A stretch of 64,000 bases of DNA from assembly GCA_019359725.1 (NCBI GenBank), contig JAHHGR010000002.1:124001-188000 (forward strand), written 5' to 3'. Source of the stretch: Aphanocapsa lilacina HA4352-LM1 (GTDB lineage Bacteria > Cyanobacteriota > Cyanobacteriia > Gloeobacterales > Gloeobacteraceae). A model generated the notes under the pieces. It was given only the letters and a program-made list of their open reading frames with translations. It was not told the origin of the DNA and did not search any database. Positions within the stretch are counted from its first letter, which is position 1. The number at the start of each line of letters is the position of its first letter. Both the position numbers and the translations under genes were made by a program. Below are positions 45,035-53,477 of the stretch, one piece after another.

Positions 45035-46012
45035 GTGCAAATTCAAATGAAATTCCGATTTCAGCTCCAAAGCGACAGCGACGTGCCGGCGTCCACCCAG
45101 TTGCTCAACCAAATCAGCTTTGCCATCGCTTCGCGCCAGTTTCCACCGGGCTATCAGTTGCCCAGTACCCGCCAGTTGGCGATGATCACCGGCTTGCACC
45201 GCAACACGATCAGCAAAGTGTACAACCTGCTGGAGCAGATGGGTCTGGTCGAAGCCCAGGCCGGTTCCGGCATCTACGTCAAAGCTATGGGTGGGGCGGG
45301 GGTAATATTTGTGGCAAGCATCCCAGTGGACCTGTACTCAGGCTTTTACCGAGCAGCACACCAGCTCTTGAGCGGCATTTTTCCAGATTGCCTCTGGCAA
45401 GGCGATCCGGGTGTGCCGGAGGTGGCGCTCAGCTTCGACGACGGCCCGGATCCGCGCTATACACCGCCGCTGTTGAATGTTCTGGCCCACCACCGGGTGC
45501 AGGCGAGTTTCTTTTTGTTGGGCAACCGGGTGGCGGCGTCCGCCGGGATTGTCAGGGACATCTACGAAGCGGGGCATTGGCTCGGCCTGCACGGGTACGA
45601 CCACCGCCCTTTTTTGCGCACCGCCGGTCTGCGCGAAAGTTTGGAGCAATCGCGCACGCTGGTCGCCGCAGCCTGCGCTCTGGAGCCGGGGCAGCTGCGC
45701 GACGTGCGTCCGCCCTACGGGATCGCCGCCCCAGCGGTCCTCACCGCTCTGGGCCGCTGGGGGTATCGCCCGGTGATGTGGCAGGTGCTCTCGGACGATT
45801 CGCAGCGGCCCGGCGTCGAGACTGTCGTGCGGCGCACCCTCGCCCAGGTGGGCAACGGCTCGCTGATTGTGCTCCACGACGGCAACGACGGGGCCGGTGA
45901 CGATGTCGCCCGCGCGACCGACCGCATCGTGGCGGCGCTCCTGGCGCGCGGCTACCGGTTTGTGACGGTGGACCGCTTCTGGCAGGGCCGCGCCTCACCG
46001 GGACAGCGATGA
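45035..46012 (+). CDS. GntR-type DNA-binding domain fused to polysaccharide deacetylase
   Basis: A 325-aa protein in one uninterrupted frame. Residues 1-86 are a GntR/YtrA-like winged helix (QLPSTRQLAMITGLHRNTIS then EAQAGSGIYVKA). After a hydrophobic segment (about 89-115), residues 125-320 are a NodB deacetylase with SFDDGPDPRYTP (catalytic Asp and metal Asp), HGYDH (metal His pair), RPPYG and a C-terminal LIVLHDGNDG. Deacetylases usually act in the envelope while GntR domains bind DNA, so the fusion is odd. The start is GTG 45035 or ATG 45047. An internal start near 45290 could make the deacetylase alone. Confidence 0.75.
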   Translation: MQIQMKFRFQLQSDSDVPASTQLLNQISFAIASRQFPPGYQLPSTRQLAMITGLHRNTISKVYNLLEQMGLVEAQAGSGIYVKAMGGAGVIFVASIPVDLYSGFYRAAHQLLSGIFPDCLWQGDPGVPEVALSFDDGPDPRYTPPLLNVLAHHRVQASFFLLGNRVAASAGIVRDIYEAGHWLGLHGYDHRPFLRTAGLRESLEQSRTLVAAACALEPGQLRDVRPPYGIAAPAVLTALGRWGYRPVMWQVLSDDSQRPGVETVVRRTLAQVGNGSLIVLHDGNDGAGDDVARATDRIVAALLARGYRFVTVDRFWQGRASPGQR

Positions 46013-46017
46013 AAAAA

Positions 46018-46039
46018 CCCGAGGCCGTCCGGCCTCGGG
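46018..46039. terminator. strong 10-bp hairpin terminator between convergent genes
   Basis: CCCGAGGCCG (46018-46027), TC, CGGCCTCGGG (46030-46039). On the minus strand it is followed by a run of six T, giving a good intrinsic terminator for the 46079-46498 gene. On the plus strand TTTT follows after six bases. Confidence 0.8.
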
Positions 46040-46078
46040 GGCGAGCTTTTGCAGGTGTGGACAGATCGCGAACAGGCG

Positions 46079-46498
46079 TTAGAAGTTGTCGCCCATTTTC
46101 TGCTGAAGGCAGGAGCGGACGGCCTGCCGGTCCTGGTTCTGCTGCCGACATTGCTCAATGGCTGCTTTGAAGGCCGACTGCTGGTCCTGGGACAGGTTGG
46201 GGGGTCCGTCGCCGTCGGGGCGGTTGCGCTCCAGCTTCGATTTTTGCTCGGAGGTGAGGATCGAACCGAGCTTCTGTTGCAGGCACGACTGGCCGCCTTC
46301 GCGGCCGGAGTTTTGGCGGCGGCATTCGCCTGCCGCCTGGCGCAAGGCGTCGCGCTGCTCGGAGGATAGATCGAGATCCGCCATACCGCCGTCGGGGGGC
46401 TGAAATTGGGCGAGGGCAGGGGCGAGGGCGGCCGCTCCCAGCACGGACAGGCCCAACAAGGAGCGGGTCAATAGATGTCGCAGTGTCGAAAACGTCAT
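46079..46498 (-). CDS. small secreted protein with two Cys-pair repeats
   Basis: A 139-aa protein, family not recognised. The signal peptide ends near ALAPALAQ. The mature part has two copies of one motif: LSSEQRDALRQAAGECRRQN ending in SCLQQKLG, and LSQDQQSAFKAAIEQCRQQN ending in SCLQQKMG. Each has Cys-x12-Cys, suggesting one disulfide-clamped helical hairpin per repeat. The periodicity recalls periplasmic LTxxQ/Spy-like proteins but the Cys pairs differ. It is transcribed divergently from the MFP-permease-secretin operon, 231 bp away. A CCCTGACACC copy lies right before its start codon. Confidence 0.65.
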   Translation of the reverse strand: MTFSTLRHLLTRSLLGLSVLGAAALAPALAQFQPPDGGMADLDLSSEQRDALRQAAGECRRQNSGREGGQSCLQQKLGSILTSEQKSKLERNRPDGDGPPNLSQDQQSAFKAAIEQCRQQNQDRQAVRSCLQQKMGDNF

Positions 46499-46729
46499 GG
46501 GGTGTCAGGGGTGCTAGTTCGTTCTCAGCCTAGAATCGACGCCCCCGACAGCGAAACTGCGATCGGTGCAGACCACGGCGAAATCGACTGGACCAAAGTC
46601 CAGCGCCGATTCTGAACATTGGTCGTGGGGCAACTCCCCACTTGCGCCCGGCGACGGCGGACGCGGGCCTTTCTAGGCTGGAAGCGGTCCGGGTCAATCC
46701 GGCTGTGTCCCTCCACGCTTTTGAGCACC

Positions 46730-48070
46730 ATGGCTTTGCAAAAACTGCCGAAAACCGTCGGACGCCGCCGACTCGCCCTGGGGCTGCTGCTCACCCTCCT
46801 CGCCGGGGCCTGGCTGCTCTGGGGGGTGCGCGCTGCCCAGCGCCCCGATCCAGAAGGTAGTGGGATGAGCGTTGCGGCTGTACGCCGCAACATCGAGATT
46901 ACCGTCTCGGCGGCGGGGGTGATCAAGCCTCTGACACCGGTCAACATCAGTCCCAAACAAGCTGGGCGCCTCGCCGCACTGTACGTCGATCAGGGCGCCC
47001 GGGTGCGCGCAGGCCAGATTCTCGCCCGCATGGACGACACCAACTTGCGCGGGCAGTACCTGCAGGCGATGGGAAAACAGGAGGCCGCCCGGGCGAGCCT
47101 TGCCAAGCTCACGGCCGGCAACCGCCCTCAGGAAATTGCCCAGGCACACGAAAATCTGCAACAGGCGGAGGCGGATCTGATCTCTGTGCGCTCGAATTAC
47201 CAGAGCAACGCGCGGCTTCTGGCTGAAGGCGGCATCGGCCGCAACAGCTTCGAGCAAAGCCGCTCCGAGTACGAGGCGCAGCAGGCCAAGATCCGGGGGC
47301 TCATGCAGCAGCTGAATTTGTCGCGCGCGGGCAGCCGCAAAGAGGACATCGCCGCTGCCCGCGCCCAGGTGCTCCAGGCGCAGGGCGAAGTGCAAACCGT
47401 CGAAGCGCAGCTGAACGATACGGTGATCCGCGCCCCCTTCGCCGGGACGATCACCCAGAAGTACGCAAGCCCCGGTGCCTTCGTGACTCCCACCACCTCG
47501 GCGAGCAGCACCACCTCAGCCACCTCCTCCTCGATTCTGGCGATGGCGGGGGCTCTGGAAGCACTGGTGAGCGTGCCCGAGTCGGAAATCGCGGCCATTT
47601 GCCCCGATCAGGCGGTCGAACTGACGGTAGACGCCTTTGCCGGGCGGGCCTTCGCAGGCCGGGTGCGCCTGATCGCCCCGGAGGCGGTAGTCAGCCAGAA
47701 CGTCACCAGCTTCGAAGTGAGGGTGAGCGTGCTCGGCGACGGTCAGTCGCTGCTGCGTTCGGGGATGAACCTCACGGCCCGCTTTCGGGTGGACCGAGTG
47801 CAGGGGGCGCTGGTGGTGCCGACCGCCGCCGTCGTCGACGGTCCGACCGGTATCGGGGTGCTGGTGGCGGACCGGGAGGGACGAGGGCACTTTCGGCCGG
47901 TGGAGATCGGTGCCGCCCTCGATACCCAGACCCAGATCCGCTCGGGCCTGAAGGCGGGTGAGCGGGTACTCCTGACGCGCCCCGGCCGCCGCGCTCCCAA
48001 CGGCGAGCCGCCCGCGGGCGGTCCGTTCGGCTTGTCCGGTCCGCCGCCGGGGGCGATGCCGCCACGATGA
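46730..48070 (+). CDS. periplasmic membrane-fusion protein (MacA/HlyD type)
   Basis: A 446-aa adaptor. One N-terminal anchor helix (LALGLLLTLLAGAWLLWGV) is followed by a first lipoyl half (VIKPLTPVNISPKQAGRLAA), a long helical hairpin of about 130 residues (LQQAEADLISVRSNYQSNAR and so on), the second lipoyl half (IRAPFAGTITQKYASPGAFV), a beta-barrel domain and a Pro/Gly-rich tail. The helical hairpin is long enough to reach an outer-membrane partner. Its stop overlaps the permease start by four bases (ATGA). It is first gene of a three-gene run that ends in a secretin. The start is ATG 46730. Confidence 0.9.
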   Translation: MALQKLPKTVGRRRLALGLLLTLLAGAWLLWGVRAAQRPDPEGSGMSVAAVRRNIEITVSAAGVIKPLTPVNISPKQAGRLAALYVDQGARVRAGQILARMDDTNLRGQYLQAMGKQEAARASLAKLTAGNRPQEIAQAHENLQQAEADLISVRSNYQSNARLLAEGGIGRNSFEQSRSEYEAQQAKIRGLMQQLNLSRAGSRKEDIAAARAQVLQAQGEVQTVEAQLNDTVIRAPFAGTITQKYASPGAFVTPTTSASSTTSATSSSILAMAGALEALVSVPESEIAAICPDQAVELTVDAFAGRAFAGRVRLIAPEAVVSQNVTSFEVRVSVLGDGQSLLRSGMNLTARFRVDRVQGALVVPTAAVVDGPTGIGVLVADREGRGHFRPVEIGAALDTQTQIRSGLKAGERVLLTRPGRRAPNGEPPAGGPFGLSGPPPGAMPPR

Positions 48071-49347
48071 ACACGCCTGCAACCGCCCTACCCCCCCGGT
48101 CCCGTCGGGGCATATCGCCCGGCGAAGCGCTCAGCCAGGCGCTCGCGTCGCTACGGGCCAACCCGCTACGCACTATCCTCACGATGCTCGGGATTGTGAT
48201 CGGTGTGGCGGCGGTGATTGCTCTTACAGCGATTGGCCGGGGCGCCCAGGAGCAGACCGACAGGCGCCTCCAGGCGCTCGGAACGAATCTGCTCTATGTG
48301 CAGAGCGGAACGGCCGTCACCGGCAGCCCCGTCTCCCAGGGAGCGGGATCGGCTACCACCCTCACCTGGGAGGACGCCCGGGCCATCGCTCGCAGCGGCG
48401 GCGCCGTGCGCTCGGTCGCTCCCAACTTGAGTGGACGCTTTCAGGTGGTCTACGCCGGGTCCAACACCAACACCTCCGTGATCGGCACCAGCCCCGAGTA
48501 CGAGCAAGTGCACGACTTTGTGCCCCTGACCGGCCGCTTCTTCAACCGGGTGGAATTGGAGCGGGCCACCCGGGTGGCGGTCCTCGGCCAGACGGTTGTG
48601 CGGAAACTGGGGCTGAGCGCGAGGAGTGCCCTGGGCAAGACCGTGCGCATCCGCGGGGAGCACTTTCGGGTGGTGGGCACCCTCGAATACAAGGGAGGCA
48701 GTCCGCCGCGCGATCAAGACGATCAGGTGCTGGTGCCGCTGACGGCGATGGCCGCCCGGTTGGTGGGCACCAACTCCCTGAGCGGCATCGCCGTAGGCAC
48801 GATCGCCGTTGCGGCGACAGGCCCCGACAGGCTCGAGGCCGCCCGCCTGCAAACGGCCGACTTGCTGCGGCGGCTCCACCGGCTTGGTCCCGTCCAGGAG
48901 GACGATTTTTCGATCCGCTCCCAGGCCGACCTGCGCGCGAGCGCCAACCAGATAACCGGTATCTTCACGACTCTGCTCGGGGCGACGGCGGCCATCTCGC
49001 TGGTAGTTGGAGGCATCGGGATCATGAATATTATGCTGGTCTCGGTGAGCGAGCGCACCCGTGAGATTGGCCTGAGAAAAGCGGTGGGTGCGCGCTCGGG
49101 CGATATCCTCGGCCAGTTTTTGCTCGAAGCGGTAGCGCTCTCGATGGGCGGCGGCATCCTGGGCTTGGTCTGCGGCTTTGCCGCCTCCGCCGGGGTGGGT
49201 GCGGCCCTGGGCTGGGCGGCGAGTGTCTCTTTCGAAGCGGTGGTGCTGTCGCTGGTAGTGTCCGTGGCTGTCGGCCTGCTTTTTGGCCTCTACCCGTCCA
49301 GTCGGGCCGCCCGCCTTGATCCGGCGGTCGCCCTGCGCAGCGACTGA
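48067..49347 (+). CDS. MacB/FtsX-type ABC transporter permease
   Basis: A 426-aa permease with the MacB topology. One N-terminal helix (ILTMLGIVIGVAAVIALTAI) leads to a periplasmic domain of about 230 residues and three C-terminal helices (SLVVGGIGIMNIMLVSVSER, and two more). ERTREIGLRKAVGARSGDIL is the conserved FtsX coupling segment. In MacB the ATPase is fused at the N-terminus and in LolCDE-type systems it is a neighbour; here it is absent from both this gene and its neighbours. It must pair with an ATPase encoded elsewhere if it is active. Translationally coupled to the MFP; the secretin gene follows after 40 bp. Confidence 0.9.
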   Translation: MNTPATALPPRSRRGISPGEALSQALASLRANPLRTILTMLGIVIGVAAVIALTAIGRGAQEQTDRRLQALGTNLLYVQSGTAVTGSPVSQGAGSATTLTWEDARAIARSGGAVRSVAPNLSGRFQVVYAGSNTNTSVIGTSPEYEQVHDFVPLTGRFFNRVELERATRVAVLGQTVVRKLGLSARSALGKTVRIRGEHFRVVGTLEYKGGSPPRDQDDQVLVPLTAMAARLVGTNSLSGIAVGTIAVAATGPDRLEAARLQTADLLRRLHRLGPVQEDDFSIRSQADLRASANQITGIFTTLLGATAAISLVVGGIGIMNIMLVSVSERTREIGLRKAVGARSGDILGQFLLEAVALSMGGGILGLVCGFAASAGVGAALGWAASVSFEAVVLSLVVSVAVGLLFGLYPSSRAARLDPAVALRSD

Positions 49348-49387
49348 GCTTCGGCTATCTGTACATTTTCTTGCGAGGTATCCGGCG

Positions 49388-50938
49388 ATGCGCTCTCTGG
49401 TATGGCTCCTGCCGGCGCTGCTGGCCGCTCCAGCCGCCGCCGCCCCTCCGGTCGAACCGGCGGCCGTTGCCCCGTCTGAGACGTTGAGTTTGAAAGTCCG
49501 CGACGGCGAAGTGCGCGATACCCTCTCGCTGCTCGGGCGGGTAGCCGGGATGAACGTGATTGCCGACGCCTCGGTGGGCGGTCGGATTTCGCTCAATCTC
49601 GACAAAGTCACCTTCGCCGCCGCCCTCGACGCTCTGGCCCTCACGGCCGGGCTTGCCGTCACCCGCACCGAGGGCAATGTGTACATCGTGAGCAAACCGC
49701 CCGCCTCGGGCCTCAGCCCGCTTGTCGGTCGCAGCGGCCCCACCGGCGGCGATCCCAAAGATCGGCCGGTGAATTTCAACGTCAAGAACGCCGAACTCGC
49801 CTCGGTGATCGAGAACATCGCCAATCAGGCGGGAGCGCAGTTGCTGGTCAAAGGGGCGCTCAGCGACCGGGTGAGCGGCAGACTCGCGGGGGCGCGCTTC
49901 GAGGACGCCCTGCGCCGGTTGCTCGCGGGCACCCGCTACGGCTTTGTGCGCGAGGGGGACGCCTACTTGATTGGCGATGCCACCCCCGGTACTCCCACCA
50001 GCCGCGCCCTAGAGGAGACCGAATCGTTCGCGCTGGCCTACACGGCGGCCAAATCGGTAAGCAAGTTGATCCCGGCGAGCCTCACCCAGTACGTCAAAAT
50101 CGACGAGGCGCGCAACGCCGTGGTGGTGAGCGGCACCGAGTTGCTGCGCAACCAGGTCAAAAAGCTGCTCAGCCGCATCGACGCCCCCCTCAAGCAGGTC
50201 GTCTTCGAGGTGAAGATTATCGAACTGACCGACACCGGGTCGCGCGACCTAAACGCCCTGAAACTTGTGCAAAACGGCAGCACCGTGAGCGCCGACGCCG
50301 AGGGCGGCACGGCCTTGAGCGCCGCCGGGCAACTGGCCGATAGTTCTGCTTTAGGAGTGCTCAACGGCGTGGCGCGGGTGCTGGAGGTGGTGAGCGGCCT
50401 GGTGAGCGAGGGCAAGGGCCGCCTGCTCACCGACACCAAGCTCAGCACCGTGAGCGGCCAAAAAGCCGCCCTCGATGTACAGACCGACATCAACTTGACC
50501 CTCACCACCCAGAGCACGGTCAACGGCTCCACCACCAACACCACAACCATCAACACCCTGCGGGCGGGCACGGTCGTGGAACTCGAACCCACCGTGCAGG
50601 CCGACGGCAATGTGCTCGCCGTCCTCAATCTCGAATCGTCGGTGGCCGGTTCGCGCGCCAACACCAACACCGCCCCGGACATCTCCAGGCGCAAAGTGCG
50701 CAACACGCTGCTGCTCAAAAACAACCAGACCATCGAAATCGGCGGGCTCATCCAGACCAACAACACCGAGAACATCACCCGCATCCCGATCGTGGGTTAC
50801 TTGCCGCTGATTGGTCAGCTATTCAGCAACACTTCAGTCTCGGTGGACCAGCGCGAGTTGCTGGTGTTCCTGACCCCGCGCATCCGCGATGTGCAGCCTT
50901 TGCCCGATGCCCAGCTGCCCCTCGGTCCGGCGCGATGA
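49388..50938 (+). CDS. outer-membrane secretin (GspD/PilQ superfamily)
   Basis: A 516-aa secretin. The signal peptide is MRSLVWLLPALLAAPAAA. Two N-domain repeats of the STN type (LSLKVRDGEVRDTLSLLGRV; VNFNVKNAELASVIENIANQ) are followed by an N3-like KH domain (YVKIDEARNAVVVSGTELLR), then the secretin core with LLTDTKLSTVSGQKAALDVQ and the C-terminal GYLPLIGQLF...ELLVFLTPRI signature. It forms a large gated ring in the outer membrane. No pilMNOP or gsp genes are near. It sits instead directly behind an MFP and MacB-like permease. The start is ATG 49388 with GAGG 9 nt before it. Confidence 0.9.
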   Translation: MRSLVWLLPALLAAPAAAAPPVEPAAVAPSETLSLKVRDGEVRDTLSLLGRVAGMNVIADASVGGRISLNLDKVTFAAALDALALTAGLAVTRTEGNVYIVSKPPASGLSPLVGRSGPTGGDPKDRPVNFNVKNAELASVIENIANQAGAQLLVKGALSDRVSGRLAGARFEDALRRLLAGTRYGFVREGDAYLIGDATPGTPTSRALEETESFALAYTAAKSVSKLIPASLTQYVKIDEARNAVVVSGTELLRNQVKKLLSRIDAPLKQVVFEVKIIELTDTGSRDLNALKLVQNGSTVSADAEGGTALSAAGQLADSSALGVLNGVARVLEVVSGLVSEGKGRLLTDTKLSTVSGQKAALDVQTDINLTLTTQSTVNGSTTNTTTINTLRAGTVVELEPTVQADGNVLAVLNLESSVAGSRANTNTAPDISRRKVRNTLLLKNNQTIEIGGLIQTNNTENITRIPIVGYLPLIGQLFSNTSVSVDQRELLVFLTPRIRDVQPLPDAQLPLGPAR

Positions 50939-51088
50939 CACAGAACTTGACACATTCTGGTCATCTGCTCAGAATTAACGGATGGGTCGGCTTGCTGTCG
51001 CACAGAATCTTGCGCGCGGTGACGTGAAACCGGGAAAGTGGACCGCTTAAACTGAGAGTCTTCCGGCCGACCACACCAGAGGAAGACC

Positions 51089-51378
51089 ATAAAGAAAAGT
51101 CGATTCACCACCGAACAGATGATGGTGCTCCGCACCGCTTTGCGAACGCCATACTCAATGAGGGCCAGGCCGGAGCCCCTGCGGCGGACTTGTGCCGCAA
51201 GCATGGCATCAGTGAGCAAACCTACTACCGCTGGAAAGCCAAGTTCGGCGGCATGGAAATCTGCGAAGCCCACCGCCTCAAGGATCTCGAAGAGGAAAAT
51301 AGAAAGCTTAAGCAGATCGTTGCGGACCAGACCCTCGACCTCCATGCCCTGGGGGCGGTGCTGTCAAAAAAATTCTGA
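51089..51378 (+). pseudogene. IS3 orfA, lost start codon and frameshift
   Basis: The beginning reads KKSRFTTEQ right after ATA at 51089, with an AGAGGAAG Shine-Dalgarno upstream (51078-51085), so the ATG has probably mutated to ATA. The frame shifts before about 51150. The second part, open to TGA 51378, reads APAADLCRKHGISEQTYYRW (helix-turn-helix) then a leucine zipper (LKDLEEENRKLKQIVADQ) and ends LSKKF. This is the normal IS3 OrfA content in two frames. Confidence 0.75.
51366..51372 (+). promoter_or_regulatory. A AAA AAA slippery heptamer for -1 frameshift
   Basis: Seven A in the correct phase of orfA (TCA AAA AAA) immediately before its stop. Slipping by -1 gives KILTPAAKRQ and leads straight into the orfB frame. 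This is the classical IS3 frameshift signal. Confidence 0.75.
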
Positions 51379-52151
51379 CCCCAGCCGCCAAACGCCAGGC
51401 CGCCGTCTATCTGCAGGCCGGGCTGCAGCTGTCGCAGCGGCGGGCCTGTCGGCTGCTGGGGTTGCACCGTTCCACTGCCAGACTGATCAGCCGTCGCACG
51501 GAAGATCCGGTCCTGCTGGCGCGCCTGAAGTATTTGGCTGCCGAGCGCCCACGCTATGGCTGTCGCAGGCTCACCGCCCTGTTGAGAAAAGAAGGCACGC
51601 TCGTCAACGCCAAGAAAATCTACCGGTTGTGCACCAAGGAGGGACTGCTGGTGCGCCCAAAAAAGCGTAAACCCCGCCTCCGGTCGTCTCCTCGACCGGA
51701 GGTGCCTGGCTTGGAACGTCCCAACCAGTTGTGGAGCCTGGACTTCGTCGAGGATGCCCTGGCCGATGGGCGCAAACTGCGGACCTTGACGATCGTGGGG
51801 GCCGTTGGGTCAACGGCCCTGGATGTCTACAGCCGGGAGTGTCCACAGATAGAAGTGGCTACCTCTTTGCCTTCAGCTCGGGTCGTGCGGGTGCTGGAGA
51901 GTCTGGCCGCCAGGCGGCAGTTGCTGGTGGACAATGGACCGGAGTTTAGCTGCCGGAAGCTTGCCGAGTGGGCAACGCAGCGCGGTATCCGCATCGCCTT
52001 CACCCGCCCTGGCAAGCCAACTGACAAGCCGCACATCGAGAGCTTCAACGGCAAATTTCGGGATGAGTGCTTGAATGCAGACTACTTCCTGAGCGTGGCT
52101 GATGCCAGACAGATCATCGAAACCTGGCGGTTGGACTACGTCGCCCCTTGA
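51372..52151 (+). pseudogene. IS3 orfB transposase, truncated and with insertion
   Basis: Integrase-core transposase half, in the -1 frame to orfA. The HTH_21 region (YLAAERPRYGCRRLTALLRK) is followed by the rve core with all three DDE residues visible: Asp in WSLDFVEDAL, Asp in LLVDNGPEF, Glu in HIESFNGKFRDE. Eight extra residues (GAVGSTAL) interrupt TIV-DVYSREC, encoded by a palindromic 24-bp insertion. The protein stops at LDYVAP where relatives continue with an RPH-containing tail of about 40 residues. It has no own start before ATG 51462. Probably inactive. Confidence 0.75.
51799..51819. repeat. palindromic insertion within orfB
   Basis: GGGCCGTTG, GGT, CAACGGCCC: 9-bp perfect arms with a 3-nt loop. 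Removing 24 bp here restores the usual TIVDVYSREC sequence of IS3 transposases, so it is a discrete in-frame insertion. Confidence 0.65.
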
Positions 52152-52234
52152 ACGCCTGGAGAGAGAACGACCTCTACGCACGTACAAGTCGGCTCGTTAA
52201 ACCGGGAGCCCTCGTCCGCAAAGGCCGAGAAGTG

Positions 52235-53341
52235 TCACTCATTGTCCTGCTCGCCGTCGCGGGGACGGCTCTTGCGAAAGGCCGGTTTGGGCAGCGACTG
52301 GAACGCTCGCGGCGGGGGATCGCTGACAGCAAGGGTCTCGTAGAGGCTTTTGATCACACCGCTAATCGGGATGGCCAGCAGCACCCCCAGCAGACCCGCG
52401 ATCTTGGCGCCGATAAGTAGGGCGCCGAAGATGAGCACGGGACTCAGCCCGGTAAAGTTACCCAGGATGCGCGGGGCGAGCACGTTGTCTTTGATCTGCT
52501 GGATGAGCACCGAGGCGGCGAGGACCCACAACGCCAACCACAGATTCTGGGTCAGACAGATAATCACGACGACACCGATACCGAGGGTGGCGCCGATAAA
52601 CGGAATCAGCTCCATTGCCCCCACAAATAGAGCCAGCACCAGCCCGAAGGGCACATCGAGCAGTAGATAAGTGGGTGTGAGCAGCAGCGCCATAAACAGA
52701 CCCAGTACGAGCTGACCGGTGAAAAAGCCGCGCAGGTTGTACTGGAGTGACTCAGAAAAACGCAGCCGGATGTTCGCGGGCAAAAAGCCGATCGCCTCGC
52801 GCCAGAGTTTCTCGCCTTCGAGCAGCATGTAAAAGGCGATGACCAGGATCAAGATAAAGTTCAGCACCCCAGTGAACGTACCCAGCAGAAATTCCACCGA
52901 CTGCGGCGAGGTGATCACCTGCAGCTGCTCCTGCAGCCTGAGGCCGAAGCCGCCCACCAACCGATCGACATCCACCGGCAGCCCCAGGTTGCGCGCCCAC
53001 TTCAAAAACGCTTCCAACTGCAGCGAACCGGAGCGCACAATATCCGGCAGCGAGGCGATCAGTTGCGCCGTCTGCTGCGAGACGAGCGGACCGAGGGCCA
53101 CCGCCAGGGTACCGACCACCACCCCCGCGCTCGAGTAGACTACCAACACCGCCGCGAAGCGCGGCAGGCGTTTGCTCAACAGTGCCACCGGGTAGCTCAA
53201 CAAGAACGCAATGATTCCAGCGATCACAAAGACGCTGATGAATTCGCGAAAGTACTCCAGTACCTGGAGGGCAGCCCAGCCTGCGGCCACCAACAAAAGC
53301 CAGGTGAGCAACGTGCGTTGCAGGTTCGTCAGCATCGGCAT
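52235..53341 (-). CDS. AI-2E family (PerM/YdiK-like) transporter
   Basis: A 368-aa membrane protein of the AI-2E transporter family. An N-terminal pair of helices ([20 protein letters not shown]) is followed by an amphipathic region of about 110 residues and five or six further helices, with the conserved [21 protein letters not shown] and [17 protein letters not shown] near the end. Members export signalling molecules, or Na+/Li+ in some bacteria. The function here is not predictable. The Arg/Asp/Glu-rich C-terminus is cytoplasmic. The IS3 remnant ends just beyond its stop. It is divergent from the sigma-factor gene. Confidence 0.87.
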   Translation of the reverse strand: MPMLTNLQRTLLTWLLLVAAGWAALQVLEYFREFISVFVIAGIIAFLLSYPVALLSKRLPRFAAVLVVYSSAGVVVGTLAVALGPLVSQQTAQLIASLPDIVRSGSLQLEAFLKWARNLGLPVDVDRLVGGFGLRLQEQLQVITSPQSVEFLLGTFTGVLNFILILVIAFYMLLEGEKLWREAIGFLPANIRLRFSESLQYNLRGFFTGQLVLGLFMALLLTPTYLLLDVPFGLVLALFVGAMELIPFIGATLGIGVVVIICLTQNLWLALWVLAASVLIQQIKDNVLAPRILGNFTGLSPVLIFGALLIGAKIAGLLGVLLAIPISGVIKSLYETLAVSDPPPRAFQSLPKPAFRKSRPRDGEQDNE

Positions 53342-53464
53342 CGCAGCCTATTGTTACATGAGTTTGCGTGGCGCAGGCGCCCGTGGCAATCGCAAAAGTA
53401 CTCGTTTCGTGATGAATATTGCTTGCATTGGGTTACGAAAAGCGAAGAACTGTGGACTATTCGC

Positions 53465-53470
53465 GAGGGG
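53465..53470 (+). promoter_or_regulatory. ribosome binding site deciding the sigma-factor start
   Basis: GAGGGG seven bases before ATG 53478. The open frame continues far upstream into the divergent gene, so this site is the best argument for the start. GTG 53526 has no such sequence. Confidence 0.5.
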
Positions 53471-53477
53471 CTCCCCC

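Larger units (their letters stand above)
51030..52151 (+). mobile_element. decayed IS3-family insertion sequence
   Basis: Overlapping orfA and orfB of the IS3 type with a -1 slippery site between them, but with several lesions. OrfA has an ATA in place of the start ATG and a frameshift. OrfB carries a 24-bp palindromic insertion, lacks about five residues before the second catalytic Asp, and stops at LDYVAP before the usual C-terminus. I could not find matching terminal inverted repeats or a target duplication, so the ends are approximate and the right end is probably lost. It sits between the secretin operon and the PerM gene. Confidence 0.75.

Noticed and set aside
48166-49824. A 552-codon minus-strand frame across the permease and secretin genes
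   Set aside because: Antisense to two convincing genes, Arg/Gly/His-rich, no signal or domain.
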